DNA of 64,000 nucleotides from contig JACBKR010000781.1 in NCBI GenBank assembly GCA_014218235.1, positions 1,579,001-1,643,000 of the forward strand. The letters run 5' to 3'. The DNA comes from Colocasia esculenta. Taxonomy: Eukaryota > Streptophyta > Magnoliopsida > Alismatales > Araceae. A model generated the notes under the pieces. It worked only from the letters and a program-made list of their open reading frames with translations. It searched no databases and was not told the DNA's origin. The translations under genes and the position numbers were made by a program. Shown piece by piece: positions 12,190-25,600 of this stretch (positions are counted from its first letter, which is position 1; each line of letters starts with the position of its first letter).

Positions 12190-14100
12190 CTTTGCAGAAC
12201 ATGCGAGGTCCAAGAAGACTAGAAGGAATCTACGTGGTGTTATTTGATCTTCGCACAGGAGAGAACACTAGAAGCTCTCCCTGAGGATAAGAGACGAACA
12301 AACAACGATCCTGGCATCAGCAGAGGAACCTTGGTCGAAGATCTCTATCTCATTTACATGGGAGGAGACCCAGAGCGTGTCTTGCCGATTGGCTTTCTCC
12401 TCTCCAAGGAGGATAAGGTCCATATCAACATTTCCTTGAAGCTAACCAAAACATGTTTGCATGATCCGAGGACAACCTTCTTGGCATCCTTGGAGAGGTG
12501 ATCAGCCATCACCTCAACATGATTCTTTATTGTTGTTCGATGCACCAATAGAGATGTCATTGCAATCGCATGCGACATGCAATAATCAGGGAGCAAGTAG
12601 GTGGCAAATTGCACACTGAATTGCTCCAGCCCATGCAGTACCCACATTGGGTCGCAAACATGGTCTTGGTACACAAGAGCAACAACAGTGGTGGATGTCT
12701 ATAGACTACACTGACTTCAACTTTTGGTGGAGCAAGGATGGTACCTCTAAATCTACTTGAGGAATTACACATTCGATTATCGCATTGTAATTGGGCATCC
12801 AGTTGACAATGGTAAAGTAGGTCATTATCGTGACATCTTGGGGGTGGTCCCTAAGGTGATGGGAAGAGTGATATGCCCCTCCATAAGGATCGTGCTCCCT
12901 GAAAACTCATCGAGAGGAGACCTTAGGCATTGTAGGCACGACACATCCATGCCCACTAGAAGAAGGCAATAATACGAAATCACATTGGGGCCACTTCCAT
13001 TATCAACAAGGATCCGATGCATAGTACATTAGTTTATGGTGGTTGAGACCACCAGGGGCATCAGAGTGTGGGGTGTCAACACCCACTAGGTCATCGTCAG
13101 AGAAGACAATGGGCTCATTAGGCTGTTTGGCAATAGAACCCTTTTTTGGATAGTTGGGTCTACATGGCAGGCTTTATTCCACTTGGACGACACACTAAGT
13201 ATATAAGCATTTTTTGCTACTTCTATTGCCCCTAGAAGCCGGCCCCTCCAGAGATCTCCTTACTCAAGAATGGTTTGCAATGGGAGATGGTGAGTTAATC
13301 TTCTAGGACTGTCACTTTGCAGGTTAAGCCACAAACCTATCAAGTAGTCCTCGTTGAATGAGGTCCTTAATAGCATCCTAGAGTGGGCAACACTCCTCAG
13401 TGTCATGGTCACAGCCATGGCAGAAGCAACATTACTTCTTAGAATCCTTCTTTTGGGAGTCATCTCTCATCTTAGGTGGCCATCAAAGGTAGGGTTCATT
13501 GTGGATCTCTATGAGAATTCTTTCTAGTAATATGACGAGGGACATGTATTGCTTGTACGCGGGGATGCTCCAATCGTAGTCCCGATCATGATCACAGTGC
13601 TCCTTTTTGCCACGATCTCGGCCGGATGATTCTTCTCCACAGGGTCACTTGCACTGCTTAGCCGATTGAGGCTGCACTCTCCACACAACTGGCATGTCTC
13701 TGTACCAACACTAAGAACTCGGGGAGAGTTGACGACACTTGCACCCCCAAGGTCCACAAAAGAATAATGTCATGGGTGTCTTGGGCCATCACGACAGTGG
13801 TGAGACTAGCATCAAGATGGGGATGTTAAGGGCCTCCTCGGAAGCAAGTGATGACTTTCCATAGGAACTTGTTGTGACCTTATCTTAGTGTGAGCAGGTC
13901 GACAACAATCTTGACCTCTTTTCTTGTTGCAGATGAAGTGCTTTTTGAACATGCATTTCATCTGTTTGAATGAAGTGATGAATCTGATTAGTGGAGAGTT
14001 GAACCATGCACACGTATTTTTGCATAGGGTGGTAGTAAGCGCCAAACACTTCATAGCATTTAAAGCTCAGTGAAAGATTAGGTGAGGGTTAAACCTGTGA
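12190..14100 (-). pseudogene. Decayed Ty3/Gypsy gag-protease fragment, minus orientation
   Basis: Read on the minus strand, a zinc-knuckle block CCFCHGCDHDTEEC lies near 13390-13440. A protease segment HRILVDNGSGPNVISYYC lies near 12960-13022, followed by EGHITLPITLGTTP. Degenerate pol-like sequence continues to about 12190. Multiple stops. The protein pieces match the plus-orientation fragment at 9060-10560, so the two are copies of one family facing each other across the GC-rich repeats. Confidence 0.6.
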
Positions 14101-14598
14101 ATGTGGTTGGCGGGGCCTATGGAGCCATCGTATGTGAGGAATATGGGTAGTTGGAGCTTCGGGGGATCGTTGCTTATAGGATCTCATGGGTTAATGGAGC
14201 TTGAAAGTCAATCCTCCCCCAATCCCTAGCCCAAGGCTGCACAAAACGATGCTATCAAGATAGTGGGCCTTGCCTCGAGCTTGCACTCAAGGCTGTCTCT
14301 ACACTGGAGATGGTGCGCCATGTTGGGATTGGAGTGCAAGAGACCCCCCAGGGGGAGTCAGGGGAGGCGGATGCAATGGATGGGTTGTGCTTTCAAGGTT
14401 CATGAGAGACAAAGTACCTGATTATACACTCCTGCATCACCCATTGGTCGAGGAGGCTCTGCTAAGATTTGGCCAGTGTCTGGAGCTTACTACGCTAGTT
14501 ACTAGCTCCTTGTTAAGGATGGTCACAAGAGGCTACATTGGAGGAGCCTGCCCATAATAATCTCATGTTCGAGACCCAATAAGGACCTGGATTTAGTA

Positions 14599-15080
14599 TC
14601 ACTACCATTACAAGCAAAATGCGGGATCAACGATGAAAATTTGCAGTGAACTTTTTCCGCTGTTAATCCGTCGTAGATGAGTGACTGATTAATGACAAAT
14701 AAAATTAGTATCTAATCAGTGATTTATTTGCGATGGATTTAATGCAGCTGCTAATCAGAGACCAATTTGGAACAAAAATTTTGTGGTGGATTTTGCTATT
14801 ACAAATTTGGCAACAGATCAACGGCTAAAATAGTCTGTTGCAAATTTAGTAGTAGATCAGTGCCAACCTAATTTCATTGCAAATTTGTGATGAAATAGCA
14901 ATAAAAATTGTTCGTTGCTAATTAATTTGTGTCGAAATTATTTGGGCGTTGATCCGTTGCTAAATTTACAATAAAATAAGGTTAGTCGTTGATCAATCGC
15001 TAAATTTGTGATAGATTATTTCAACCATTGTAAATTTGTGACGAAAAAGTTCATCGCAAAAATAGTAAAAAAATTAGTGG
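14599..15080. repeat. Interspersed repeats of a CACTA-like subterminal type
   Basis: Many short direct and inverted copies of words such as GCAAATTT, GCTAAATTTG, GATCAACG and TTGCGAT. This is the texture of CACTA transposon ends. The left edge reads CACTACCATTACAAGC. No complementary right end was found, so the identification is tentative. Confidence 0.4.
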
Positions 15081-15918
15081 CAAGTCGCCCACCGTCGTGT
15101 CACAGTAAGGATAAGCATGTCCAAAGAATAATAAGACTTTATTATTTTTGTTTATAATTTTGACATTTTAATTAAAAAAATTTATTCTATAATAACTTTT
15201 ATTATGATAATTATTAAATTATAACTTGTTTCTCTAATCGCATTGATAATTACTATAAATCATGTATCAACAAACAAAAGTCAAATTTAATTGATCTGTT
15301 TATTTTTTTAACAAAGTTTACAGAAGTCGGGATCTTGATAACTGTTTAATTTTTACCAACTTAGGATATCAAACGTAGATAAACAAAAAATATGACTCAT
15401 GGCCCAAAAAAAGTGTTTACACTACTATTACTGTCGGATGCTACAGCCGCCTATCACCTATCACATGTTATGTCAAGTTTTGACAAAATTGGATTAGTCC
15501 CAACAAATTAGCTTACCTCGGCGAAAAAATGAGCATTACTTGATCTAGTAAAGAGCAGCAAATAAATATCAGAATTAGAAGGTTATTCCTAAATATGGTA
15601 TATGCAACAGGATGAACGCTATAAAAATTTCTCAATAATAGAGACCTTTTCAACTCGTCTTGGTGCACACCCTGATCGAGATGTACCAAAAAGGGGTTGG
15701 GAGGCCAAAGGAGGCACTCCCTCCTCCGCGTGGCACACCCCCTCAGATTCGAATAGAAAGCTGGTCCGGAGTTATCTGTCTTCAGGCCGCGGTCGGTCGG
15801 CAGGAATACCCCCCGATCACCCGCTCGCCGGCGTTCCCCCGGCGAGGAGGAGAGATGTAAGGGCTAACAGGGAGAGCGGAGGAGGAGGAGTCGGGGAGAT
15901 TGCGGTGTGGGGGTCTAC
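15081..15918. promoter_or_regulatory. Upstream region of the S6 kinase gene
   Basis: AT-rich up to about 15650, then GC-rich from about 15700 to the start codon, as expected for promoter followed by 5' leader. A short upstream ATG occurs in the leader (15855). No motif is clear enough to fix the transcription start. Confidence 0.35.
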
Positions 15919-16619
15919 ATGGAGACGGGCAAGAGGAGGCCGTCGTTATTCCTGAAGAAGCTCCACATCACACCTCCGAGTACCTTCCTGCCATCCGCCG
16001 AGGATGGCGGCCGAGGAGGAGAGCCGGGGAAAGGGAAGGACCACGACTTCTCCGACGTCTTCGGGCCCGATCCGGCGGCACCCGCTCCGCCGTCCTCGTC
16101 CTCCTCCGCTGGCGGCCTCCGCCTGGAGGTCATCCACGCGCGGTCCCACTCACTGGTCGGCCCTTCTCCCCGGGTGATCGCTTCGTCCTCCTTCAAGGAC
16201 GACGCTGCAGCGGCTGCGGAGGCAGAGGAGGAGAGGAGCAGCGATGAGGAGCTGGAGGAGGACAAGGGAGGCGTGGCTGGGGATCCGAAGATGGGCACGT
16301 CGGACTTCGATATTCTCAGGGTCGTGGGGCGCGGTGCTTTCGGCAAAGTATTCCTGGTGAGGAAGAAGAAGAAGGGATGTGAAGGGGGAGAGCGTAGTGG
16401 AGAAAAGGAGGAAGAAGTGGAGGTGTTCGCCATGAAAGTAATGAAGAAGGAGACTATAATAAACAGGAACCAGGTGGAGTACATGAGGGCCGAGAGGGAT
16501 ATACTCACCAAGATCACCCACCCTTTCATTATCCAGCTTCGTTACTCCTTCCAGGTGCTATTCACATCTCTTCAGATAACCTAATCTAAGACTTTTCCTT
16601 TGTCTCGTCTCTCGTCTCG

Positions 16620-16650
<31 letters not shown>

Positions 16651-19600
16651 AATTGCATCTTCACAGTAGTTTTATCTGTCATCTGTGAGTTCGTTGATTA
16701 CTTAGTCCGTTATGCTCATGCAAAATCATAATTGAACTGGAATTCCGTCATATGCATAGCATGCATATCTTGCATGAACCGAAAAAAAAAGACTGTTGAT
16801 TATGTGATGGATAATGGAAAATGAGTTTTTGCGTGTGCTGCCTATAGATTTAGAGAAGACATGTGCCATGAAACTCATGTCTACAGCTAGAATTAGACAC
16901 CCAGAGGTGGAAAAAGTGGAAATTAGAAAGCACGTCTACAGAAAGATGACTGGGATGGAGAAGAGGTTGATCAGCGTCCCCATTGATTCTAGTACAGTTT
17001 GGAGTTTTATATCCTTCATGAATAATATAATTTTGCTTGTTGGATGTGGCAGAGTTTTTTTTTGTGGATTTACTACAGTGAATGGTGCAACCAAAGAGTA
17101 TAATTTTCTGTTTGTATTCTCATTGGTAGAGATGTTCAACATTATTTTGGCCCTCATATTTATTCACTTTATAAATTTGATGGGGTGGCTATATTTGGGG
17201 GAAACTTGCTGGTCTGATTGGAAGAGAATTTGGAGGAAGGGTAAGGATGAAGATGAAGAAGATTAGGGAGTTGGTAGCACTTTTCTGGGAAATTTCCAGG
17301 CAATTGAGTTTAAAGCAATTGCCCATAGCATGCAGTGCTACTGAGGACAGTGCCCTAATTTGAGGTTCTGGACAGGACTGCTTGAGGAGATCCAGCTCTC
17401 TTTTCTTGAGAGGCACAACCACCTTAGAGCATGTGTACCCAGATTTCCCTGGATGTTGAGAGGTTTCATAGGCTGCAATTCCAATGCCATGTTTCCCTCC
17501 TCAGGAGTCACGGAGTGCACCCAGTTGACCTACCACTGTGACTGAGAGACCAAGTCCCAGACCAAGGGGCAGCCATAGATGAACCCACTAGGCGCAGCGG
17601 CTCATGCACCGAGTTCCTCAGTTGCCATGGATATGGCAACCTCGGGTAGTGCACCACAAGATTGCTCCACATGGTAGAGCACAAGGACAAGTTCCCTCCT
17701 GAAGATGAGTCTGTAGAGGAGGACATTTATGAGTCCTATCCTTAGCTTGCCAATGAGTTTCCCAAGACAGACATGTGGTAGGATGCATCAGCAGGGGGTA
17801 TGAGTACATGGAGCAGATCGTAGACACCCTGACGGAGACCAATTAGGTATAGTTTGGTGTGTGCCTTGACCCAACCTGTAGAGAGTGAAAACTGGCATTG
17901 CACCTCTATTTTCCTTAATCTTGCGAGTAAACAGTGCTTTAGCAACTAACCATGTAATTTTAATTATCTTCCAGCACCTTCGATCCAGCCACCGCTAGGA
18001 CGTTCTACACCACTAGAATGTTCTCTGATACTGTACATTCCCAGCCAATGGCTAGCCTTCCTTTGTAACATGTAACAAAATTGCACTATAAATAACACAA
18101 GGCAGCAGCACAAAGGCTCATGCCATTCCGGCCCATCTCATATTTCTCCAGAATTCTAACTTGGTATCAGAGTGATCTCTGAGCCTGTCTCTTCCCACAA
18201 TTTTTTTTGTCCATGACAATGTCCCTTCCTACAAGCTTATCTTCCGCCATTGGCACAAATCCAACCGTGGACGACCACACAAACCCTTACTACCTCCATT
18301 CCTCCGATAACGCTGGAGCAGTTCTACTTTCTGCATTCCTCACTGGCAACAATTATTTGACATGGCAACTTGCCGTGACTGTTGCTCTTTGTGCAAAGAG
18401 CAAATTCGGGTTCATGAATGGGACAATAGTGGAGCCGACTCCGGATGATCCTACTTACAGTTCATGGGACCGCGTCAATAACATGGTCCTCTCATGGATT
18501 TTGAAGTCTGTACACAAGGATCTTCTCCCTTCTGTCATGTACACAACATACTGCTGTTACGGTATGGTCTGACCTGAAAGAACAGTTCTCTCAGTCTTAT
18601 GGACCTCAGATTTACAGCTTGGAACGCTCCATTGTTACGTTGCAACAAGGAAATGACTGTCACAAAATATTTCAACACACTTAAAGACCTTTGGGACGAG
18701 GTTGCTCATTTTGATTCATCTGAATCCACATCCACCAGTCAGCAGCACACAACTTCTGCAATTTTTAATGGGTCTCAATGACTCATTTTCCCATGCTTGT
18801 AGGCAAATTTGACTTATGGAACCCCTGCCTGATGTAAGGAAAGCTTATTCACTCATACTATAAGATGAATCTTATCATCTTATGCAGTCAATTGTTCCTG
18901 GAGATGTTTTAGCCATGGTTGCAAAGCCCATGTTATCTTCTACAGAAAGATTTTCTGCTGTTCCAAGCAGAAAACCAAAGCCCAGGGACTGCTGCTCACA
19001 CTACCAGGTGCGTGGCCACACAAGGGAACAGTGCTACAAACTCCATGGATATCCCCCACATCCTCCATTTAGTCACCGCCATTTCAAAGCTGCCTCAAGT
19101 TCTGCTGCACCGGCTCCACCTCTCACGGCATATCAGTATGCACAGCTCATGAAACTTCTTAGTGTGGTAAACCCTCCACCCACTCAAGTTAACACTACAG
19201 TTAAGAGTACTATTGCTTCATGGATTCTTGATTCTGGCACCTCTGCACATGTAACTCCCCATTTCCATCTCCTAACACTACAACCCTGCCAACCTTTAAC
19301 CCCTGGCATCACTTTACCTACAGGAGCCCAGACACCCATTCATGGGGTTGGCTTCCTACATCTCACTGACAAGATCACCTTGCCCAATGGCTATCACACA
19401 CCTTCATTTAAATTAGTCTCCTTTTTATTAGCCGATTAACTCGAGAAGCTAATTGCAGCATTAGATTTTTTCCCACTCATTGCATGCCGCAGGACCGTTT
19501 GACGATTAAGAAATTGGGCAGGGCCTTGAGCAAGAGGGCCTCTACTATTTTCAATCACATGCATCCCCTGTCTGTCTCGCTTCAGCCAACACCTCCATGC

Positions 19601-22600
19601 AGCTATGGCATCACCGGCTTGGCCACCCATCCACGAAAAGGCTTCGCCAACTTTCTTCTTTTTTACCTTGTCATTTTGATGTTTCTTTTACATGTCATAC
19701 ATGTCGCATGGCAAAACAAACTTGTCTCACCTTTCCATCTAGTTCTTCAAATACTACACAGCCTTTTGAGCTTTTATATTGTGACTTGTGGGTTCCTTAT
19801 TCCACTGCAACAAGAGATGGTGCTCATTATTTTCTTACCATTGTTGATGATTATACCCATTTTACATGGACCTATCTTCTTCGTTTCAAGTCACAAACCT
19901 TTTCTTTTTTTCCGCCATTTTGTTGCCTATGCACATGGCCAATTCAATAAAAATATTCAACGCATTCGGACTGATAAGGGCACATAATTTTTTAACAACA
20001 ATTTTCAGCGTTATTTGTCTGATAATGGCATCACTCATGAACACACCCGTGTTACTTCTTCCAAACAAAATGGGATTGTGGAATGAAAGCACCATCATAT
20101 TCTTGATGTTGCGCGCGCTCTATGTTCCCAGTCCCATTTACCCAAACATATCTGGGGAGACTGTGTCCTCACTGCTACCTACCTCATAAACCGCCATCCG
20201 TCATCCATTCTCCATGGCCAAACTCCCCATGAACTTCTTTTCCATAAACCGCCTGCTTACCACTCCCTTCGTTCCTTCGGATTCCTTTGTTACGCTTCCG
20301 CATGTCACCCAGACAACAATAAGCTCAATCCTCGAGCTTGACGTTGTGTTTTCGTTGGCTATCCAGCAAACCAGAAAGTTTATCATCTCCTTGACCTTGA
20401 GAATAACCATGTTTTCACCAGCCAGGATGTTGTTTTTTCATGAACACATCTTTTCATACACTGCTCTGTCTTTGCCATCTTCCACCGTCATCATCCCAAC
20501 TCCTGCCCTTGATACACCATCCCTTACACAACCTTCTTTGCATCCTTCTTCTCCTGTCTGTCCCACTTCTTCTCCTCTACCCAGGGTTTGGCGTGCCGGA
20601 TCGGATCGGCCCGATTCTCCCGAATCGGGGCGAATCATGGAAAACCTGATTCTCGATTCCATCGATTCGGTCCGATTCGCCTCATATATATAATATTATT
20701 ATATCATATTATAATATATATTATACATTATAAATATCATATATATGATATATTATATATATATAATATATTATACCTATGAGGATCGATCCGATTCGGA
20801 TCGATTCGGGTCGATTCGGGGGGAATCGAATCGGATCAAGGAAAATCCGATTCGCCTCCCGATTCCGATCCGGCAAACCTTGCCTCTACCTTCACCACCT
20901 TCCCGACCTCGTCACATTTGTCCCCACTCCTACCTCTCAGACTGTCACCAATCTCATTGCTCCCGCCCCTTTCTCTTTGCTTGATTCCAAGTATATTATC
21001 CCATCTCTCATCAACTATCTTACAAAATTTTTTCCTCACCACATATTGCTTTTATTTCTGCCATAAACTCGCACATAGAACCTTCAACTTACACACGGCC
21101 AGCAAATTTCCCCACTGGAGAGATGCCACGAACATAGTTGTCAAGGCGTCAAGGCGACCAAGGCGTAGGTGGGGTCTCGGATCGCCTAAGCGCTTAGGCG
21201 CTCGCCTAAGCGGTGCCTAGGCGTTTATGATGGAACCAAGTATGAGTTGTTTTCAAGTGTCCCTCTTACATGATATTTATGTATCTATAAATATATATAA
21301 TGATGAAAATTCAATAAAAAATATCATAATATGACAGACATAAAGACAATGAAAGCAACAAAAATTAAACTCCAAGTAAACAAACTCACATTATATATCA
21401 TAAAGTCATAAAAAATCTAAATTGACATCTTCAAATAAATAAGCACACTAAATAAGAACAAGAAGTGCAAATATCATTCTATCATCAGAAAACTAATTTT
21501 CAACTTTTAAAACAAGCAATACATATACATGTAAATATGTTAAATAAAAATAAGAAGTGCAATATCTTAACACACTTAAAATAAGTAAAAACTAAATGAG
21601 TCCATTACATAATCCCACAATATGCCTAAAAATTGAAAAGAAACTAGAAAATGACAAGTCTCATGTGTTTGGGTGATGATAGTTTAAGTTTGACCAAATC
21701 CTGAGAGATCTCAAACAGATTAAGTGCTGTCAGTAGGAGAGCGGCTCCCTTGGAGAAGTCATATGCATGTTTGACTTTTTTTACCGGACATTGGATTTTT
21801 AGTGTTCCATATGGTTTATTTGAATTATCAAATTTTTAGATAGGTCAAATTATGAGAGATTAGAAAGTTAGCATTTCGCTAAAATTATCGAAATCGTGAT
21901 TTTCTTTTTCGATGGGAGAGTTGACTTTTTTTTTGTAAGAGATATGATTTTTTTTGATATTTTTATTGGATTCAAATGGGGGTACTTCCTTATTTACATG
22001 TAATATCTTAAGTAAATGAAACAACAAATTATAACATTTACTTAAATGATATTCAGGTAAATAAGATGTTACCTGGAATCGGGCTGGACTCAGCCCTGAA
22101 AACCGATCTGAATCTACTGTCTAAGTGGGATATTGCAGACCCCTAAAGGGTCTAGGCGCGCCTAAGCGCCCTTGGCGTGCGCCTTGGCCGCCTTAGCGGC
22201 GCCTTGGGGCGCCTTTTCTCCTCTTAGAAAGGCGAGGTGTTTTAAGGCGGCTGAGGAAGCGCCTTGGCGCTTAAGCGGCGCCTAGGCGTCCACCTTGACA
22301 ACTATGGCCATGAATGAAGAACTACGGGCATGAGAACTCAATAACACCTGGAGCATTACTTCTCTTCCAGCTGGGAAAAAGGCAGTAGGGTGTAAATGGA
22401 TGTATTGCATCGAATGTCACTCAGATGGTTCCATTGCTCGTTACAAAGCTCGATTCATCGCTAAGGGGTACAATCAGATTGAAGGCCTTGACTACAGCGA
22501 CACATTTGCACCTAGGGGTGTAAACGATCCGAGTCAAACCAAATAATACCTTACTCAGACTCGAACTCGTTTATTTTTATCGAGCTCGAACTCGGCTCGA

Positions 22601-25600
22601 TACTCGTCGAGTATTTATATAGCCGTTCGAACTCGGCTCGTTTCAATTTTATGATGTTTGAACTCGACTCGATTAACTACTCGTTTACTTAAACGAGTCG
22701 AGTTCGAGAACTAATCCGAGCCTTAAATGAGACTCGACTCGGTTAAACAAGTTAATTATTTTTTAAAACTAATTTGTAAATGAGGCCCGAGCTCGAACTC
22801 GTTAATTAATAAATAATCAAACGAGTTAAACGAGCCTTACATGAGAGCCGACTCAGTTAAACAAATTTTTTGGGCTCGAACTCGTCGCCGCGTTGAGGCT
22901 CTGGCAACAGGAATTTTGAACGCCGAATGTTTATGCTGGGGAGTCTGTTTTATAGAGACTAAACTCCACCCACAAAAACCCATATCCGATATGGGACTAT
23001 GGCATGGAATCTGGAGGATGAGAGGGGGTAGAACCGTGGAGGGGGTCGGGCTGGATGGGCGGCGCCAAGCAGAGGGTGGGGCAGCCGGAACCCCACCGCG
23101 GGCACCACGGTCGGTGTTCTGGCACCCCCGAAACCGCCGGGCAGGTGCCTGTCATACCGGAGGGGGAGGATGGGTCAACGGCGCCGGAGGGGGATGATGG
23201 GGCAGCCGCGACGGGACGGGAGGGGGATGATGGGCAGCCGCCGCCGCGACCGGAAGCTTCGTCCGAACTCCGGCACCAGAGGAGGGTCGGCGGTGGTCAT
23301 CGGACGCTATGGTGGCCGCCGGCGATGCCCCTTACCGCGCCGCGGCACCAGTTGCCTGCAACACCTGAACGCATCTGCACGCTTCGTCGGGAGGAAGGGG
23401 GAGCAATTTTGGCGGTGCCTAGGGACCTTGTCAAAATAGATTTTGTGTATATGCCATTATCTCATAATTTGATTGAAAGTTTAAACCAGATTATATATAT
23501 CTTATTTATAAAATTTGTGTATATATTCTTAATATTTGGTATTCTATATTTAGATATTCATAACTACTATATACTTCAATAATAATTTTATAAAATAAAT
23601 AAAATATTTATATTCTCATACTTATTATATTTAAACAAATTATTAACGAGTATTTAGACGAGCTCTTAACGAATATTTAATCGAGCTCTTAAACGAGTTG
23701 TTCACGAGTATAATCGAGTCGAGCTCACATATGTTCAGACTCGGCTCGTTTATGAACCGAGTTTTTTTTTTTGTTCAAACTCGGCTCGTTAATTAAATAA
23801 ACGAGCCGAGCCGAACTTTTATCGAGTCGAGTTTCGAACTACTCGTCGAACGTATCGGCTCGTTTACACCCCTATTTGCACCTGTAGCGAAACTCGTCAC
23901 AGTCCTCTGTCTCCTTAAAATTGCTGTTGTCATTTGCACCAATTGGATGTAAACAATGCCTTTTTGCATGATGACTTAGTCGAAGAAGTCTATATGCATC
24001 TTTCCCCAGGCATGCGATGACAGGGGGAGAATCTCTTATGCCGGTTTCATAAATCCATCTATGGCCTCAAACAGGCCTCACGATCTTGGTTCCATAAGTT
24101 TAGTACAGCCCTCCCTGATGCTGCCTTTGGCGGTCTTGAGCAGGTTATTCACTATTCACATATCGTCAAGGGGAACTTCTCACTATTCTCCTTGTTTATG
24201 TGGATGGCATTCTTGTACTGGCAATGATGATAAACTAATACAACTTCTCAAATGCTACCTTGATAAACGATTCCATCTCAAGCACCTTGGCGATCCCAAA
24301 TATTTTCTGGGAATCAAAATTGCAAGGTCGTCCAATGGCATCTTCTTAAATCAGTGCAAGTACACACTGGACATGCTTCATGATCCCGGATTACTTGGAG
24401 CAAAGCCTGCTGTTACTCCCCTCGACAATGCTCACAAGCTTCACAACCTCTCTGGTTCTCCTCTGGATGATCCTTCTTCATACAGATGCCTCATTGGTCG
24501 CCTCTTAATCTGACCATCACACGGCCAGATATCTCACATGCAGTCAATTTTTTTAGTCAATTCATGACTCAACCGACTGACCTGCATTGGCATGCTGCTC
24601 TGCGCATTGTTCACTATCTCAAATCTGCTCCTGGCTCCAATATTCTTCTATGCTCATCTGGCTCCCTATAGTTGCATATTTACTGTGATGCTGATTGGGT
24701 TTCATGCCCCACTACAAGATGGTCCACAACTGGCTACGCTGCATTTTTTGGCAGCCGTCCTATCTCCTGGAAAAGCAGGAACAGCAGACTCTGTCAAGAT
24801 CTTCAGCTGAATTGGAATACAGAGCTATGCTGTCTGCAGCTTGTGAGGCACAATGGCTCAAATATCTTCTACATGACATTGACATTGATACCGGTCCAGT
24901 CACAATCTACTGTGATAATCAAGCAGCTCTCCGCATTGCCGCCAATCCAATATTCTATGAACGGATGAAACACATTGAATTGGACTGTCATTTCATCTGT
25001 GAACACATCCAATCTGGGCTTATTCGCACTATGCATGTCTCTTCCAAGCACCAGCTAGCAGATGTTCTCACCAACCTGCTCAGTCAAGCTCAATTCTCCA
25101 CACTTACTTCCAAGCTGGTTCATCATGCCCATTCCCCAGCTTGAGGAGTCATCTTGCTAGTTAACAGTGCTTTAGCAACTAACCTTGTAATTTTAATTAT
25201 CTTTCAGCCTCTTTGATCCAACCACCTCTAGAAAGTTCTACACCACTAGAATGTTCTCCTCTGTTCCTGTACACTCCCAGCCATTGGCTAGCCGTCCTTT
25301 GTAACAACATGTAACAGAATTCCACTATAAATAACACAAGGCAGCAGCACAAAGGCTCATGCCATTCCGGTCCATCTCATATTTCTCCAGAATTCCAACT
25401 CATAACTTCCTCGAATTAAAAAGGAAGGTCTGCAAGGTCATTGTTGACAGTGGGGAGCTGTATTAAGGCAATATCTATTGACACTGTCTCTCATTTAGGA
25501 TAGATGCTGGTTGCCCACCCCAGATGTTTATTGGGCAGAATGGCTCCTGATTGTGAGAGGGTGCTGCAGCCACCAGGTGTCCAGGGGAGCCTTTTTTCCA

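Larger units (their letters stand above)
19484..25144 (+). pseudogene. Copia integrase, RT and RNase H, broken
   Basis: Integrase begins with LWHHRLGHPS and a C..C pair (HTCRMAKQT, about 19600-19720), then YCDLWVPYS and IVDDYTHF. RT is split by DNA elements: PAGKKAVGCKWMYC and ARFIAKGYNQIEGLDYSDTF lie before 22513, and SIYGLKQASRSWFHKF lies near 24055-24105. The RT catalytic box reads YVDG instead of YVDD (near 24195), so the second aspartate is lost. RNase H has YCDADW (24680s) and ends with YCDNQAALRIAANPIFYERM, KHIELDCHF and HQLADVLT, with stop near 25144. Several frameshifts confirm a dead copy. Confidence 0.88.
17922..25399 (+). mobile_element. Ty1/Copia retrotransposon, degenerate, nested in S6K intron 1
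   Basis: The two LTRs (17922-18160 and 25155-25399) begin TG and are about 91-92% identical by eye, so the insertion is fairly old. Next to the 5' LTR is TTGGTATCAGAGTG, the initiator-Met tRNA primer site of Copia elements. Domain order is gag, protease, integrase, RT, RNase H, which is Copia order. Short LTRs and a UBN2-like Gag suggest the Ale/Retrofit side of the family (inference). Frameshifts and stops break both gag and pol, and three DNA elements are inserted at 20582, 21133 and 22513. No clean target duplication was found. It has the same orientation as the kinase gene. Confidence 0.92.

Noticed and set aside
15915..16529. Ser/Pro-rich minus-strand frames opposite S6K exon 1
   Set aside because: Shadow frames of a GC-rich exon with proven kinase coding on the plus strand.
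22505..23882. Mutator-type reading of element 3 with a 10-bp duplication ATTTGCACCT
   Set aside because: Ends can be shifted to give this, but the 8-bp duplication with TAGGGGTG ends matches the sister elements and hAT rules better.
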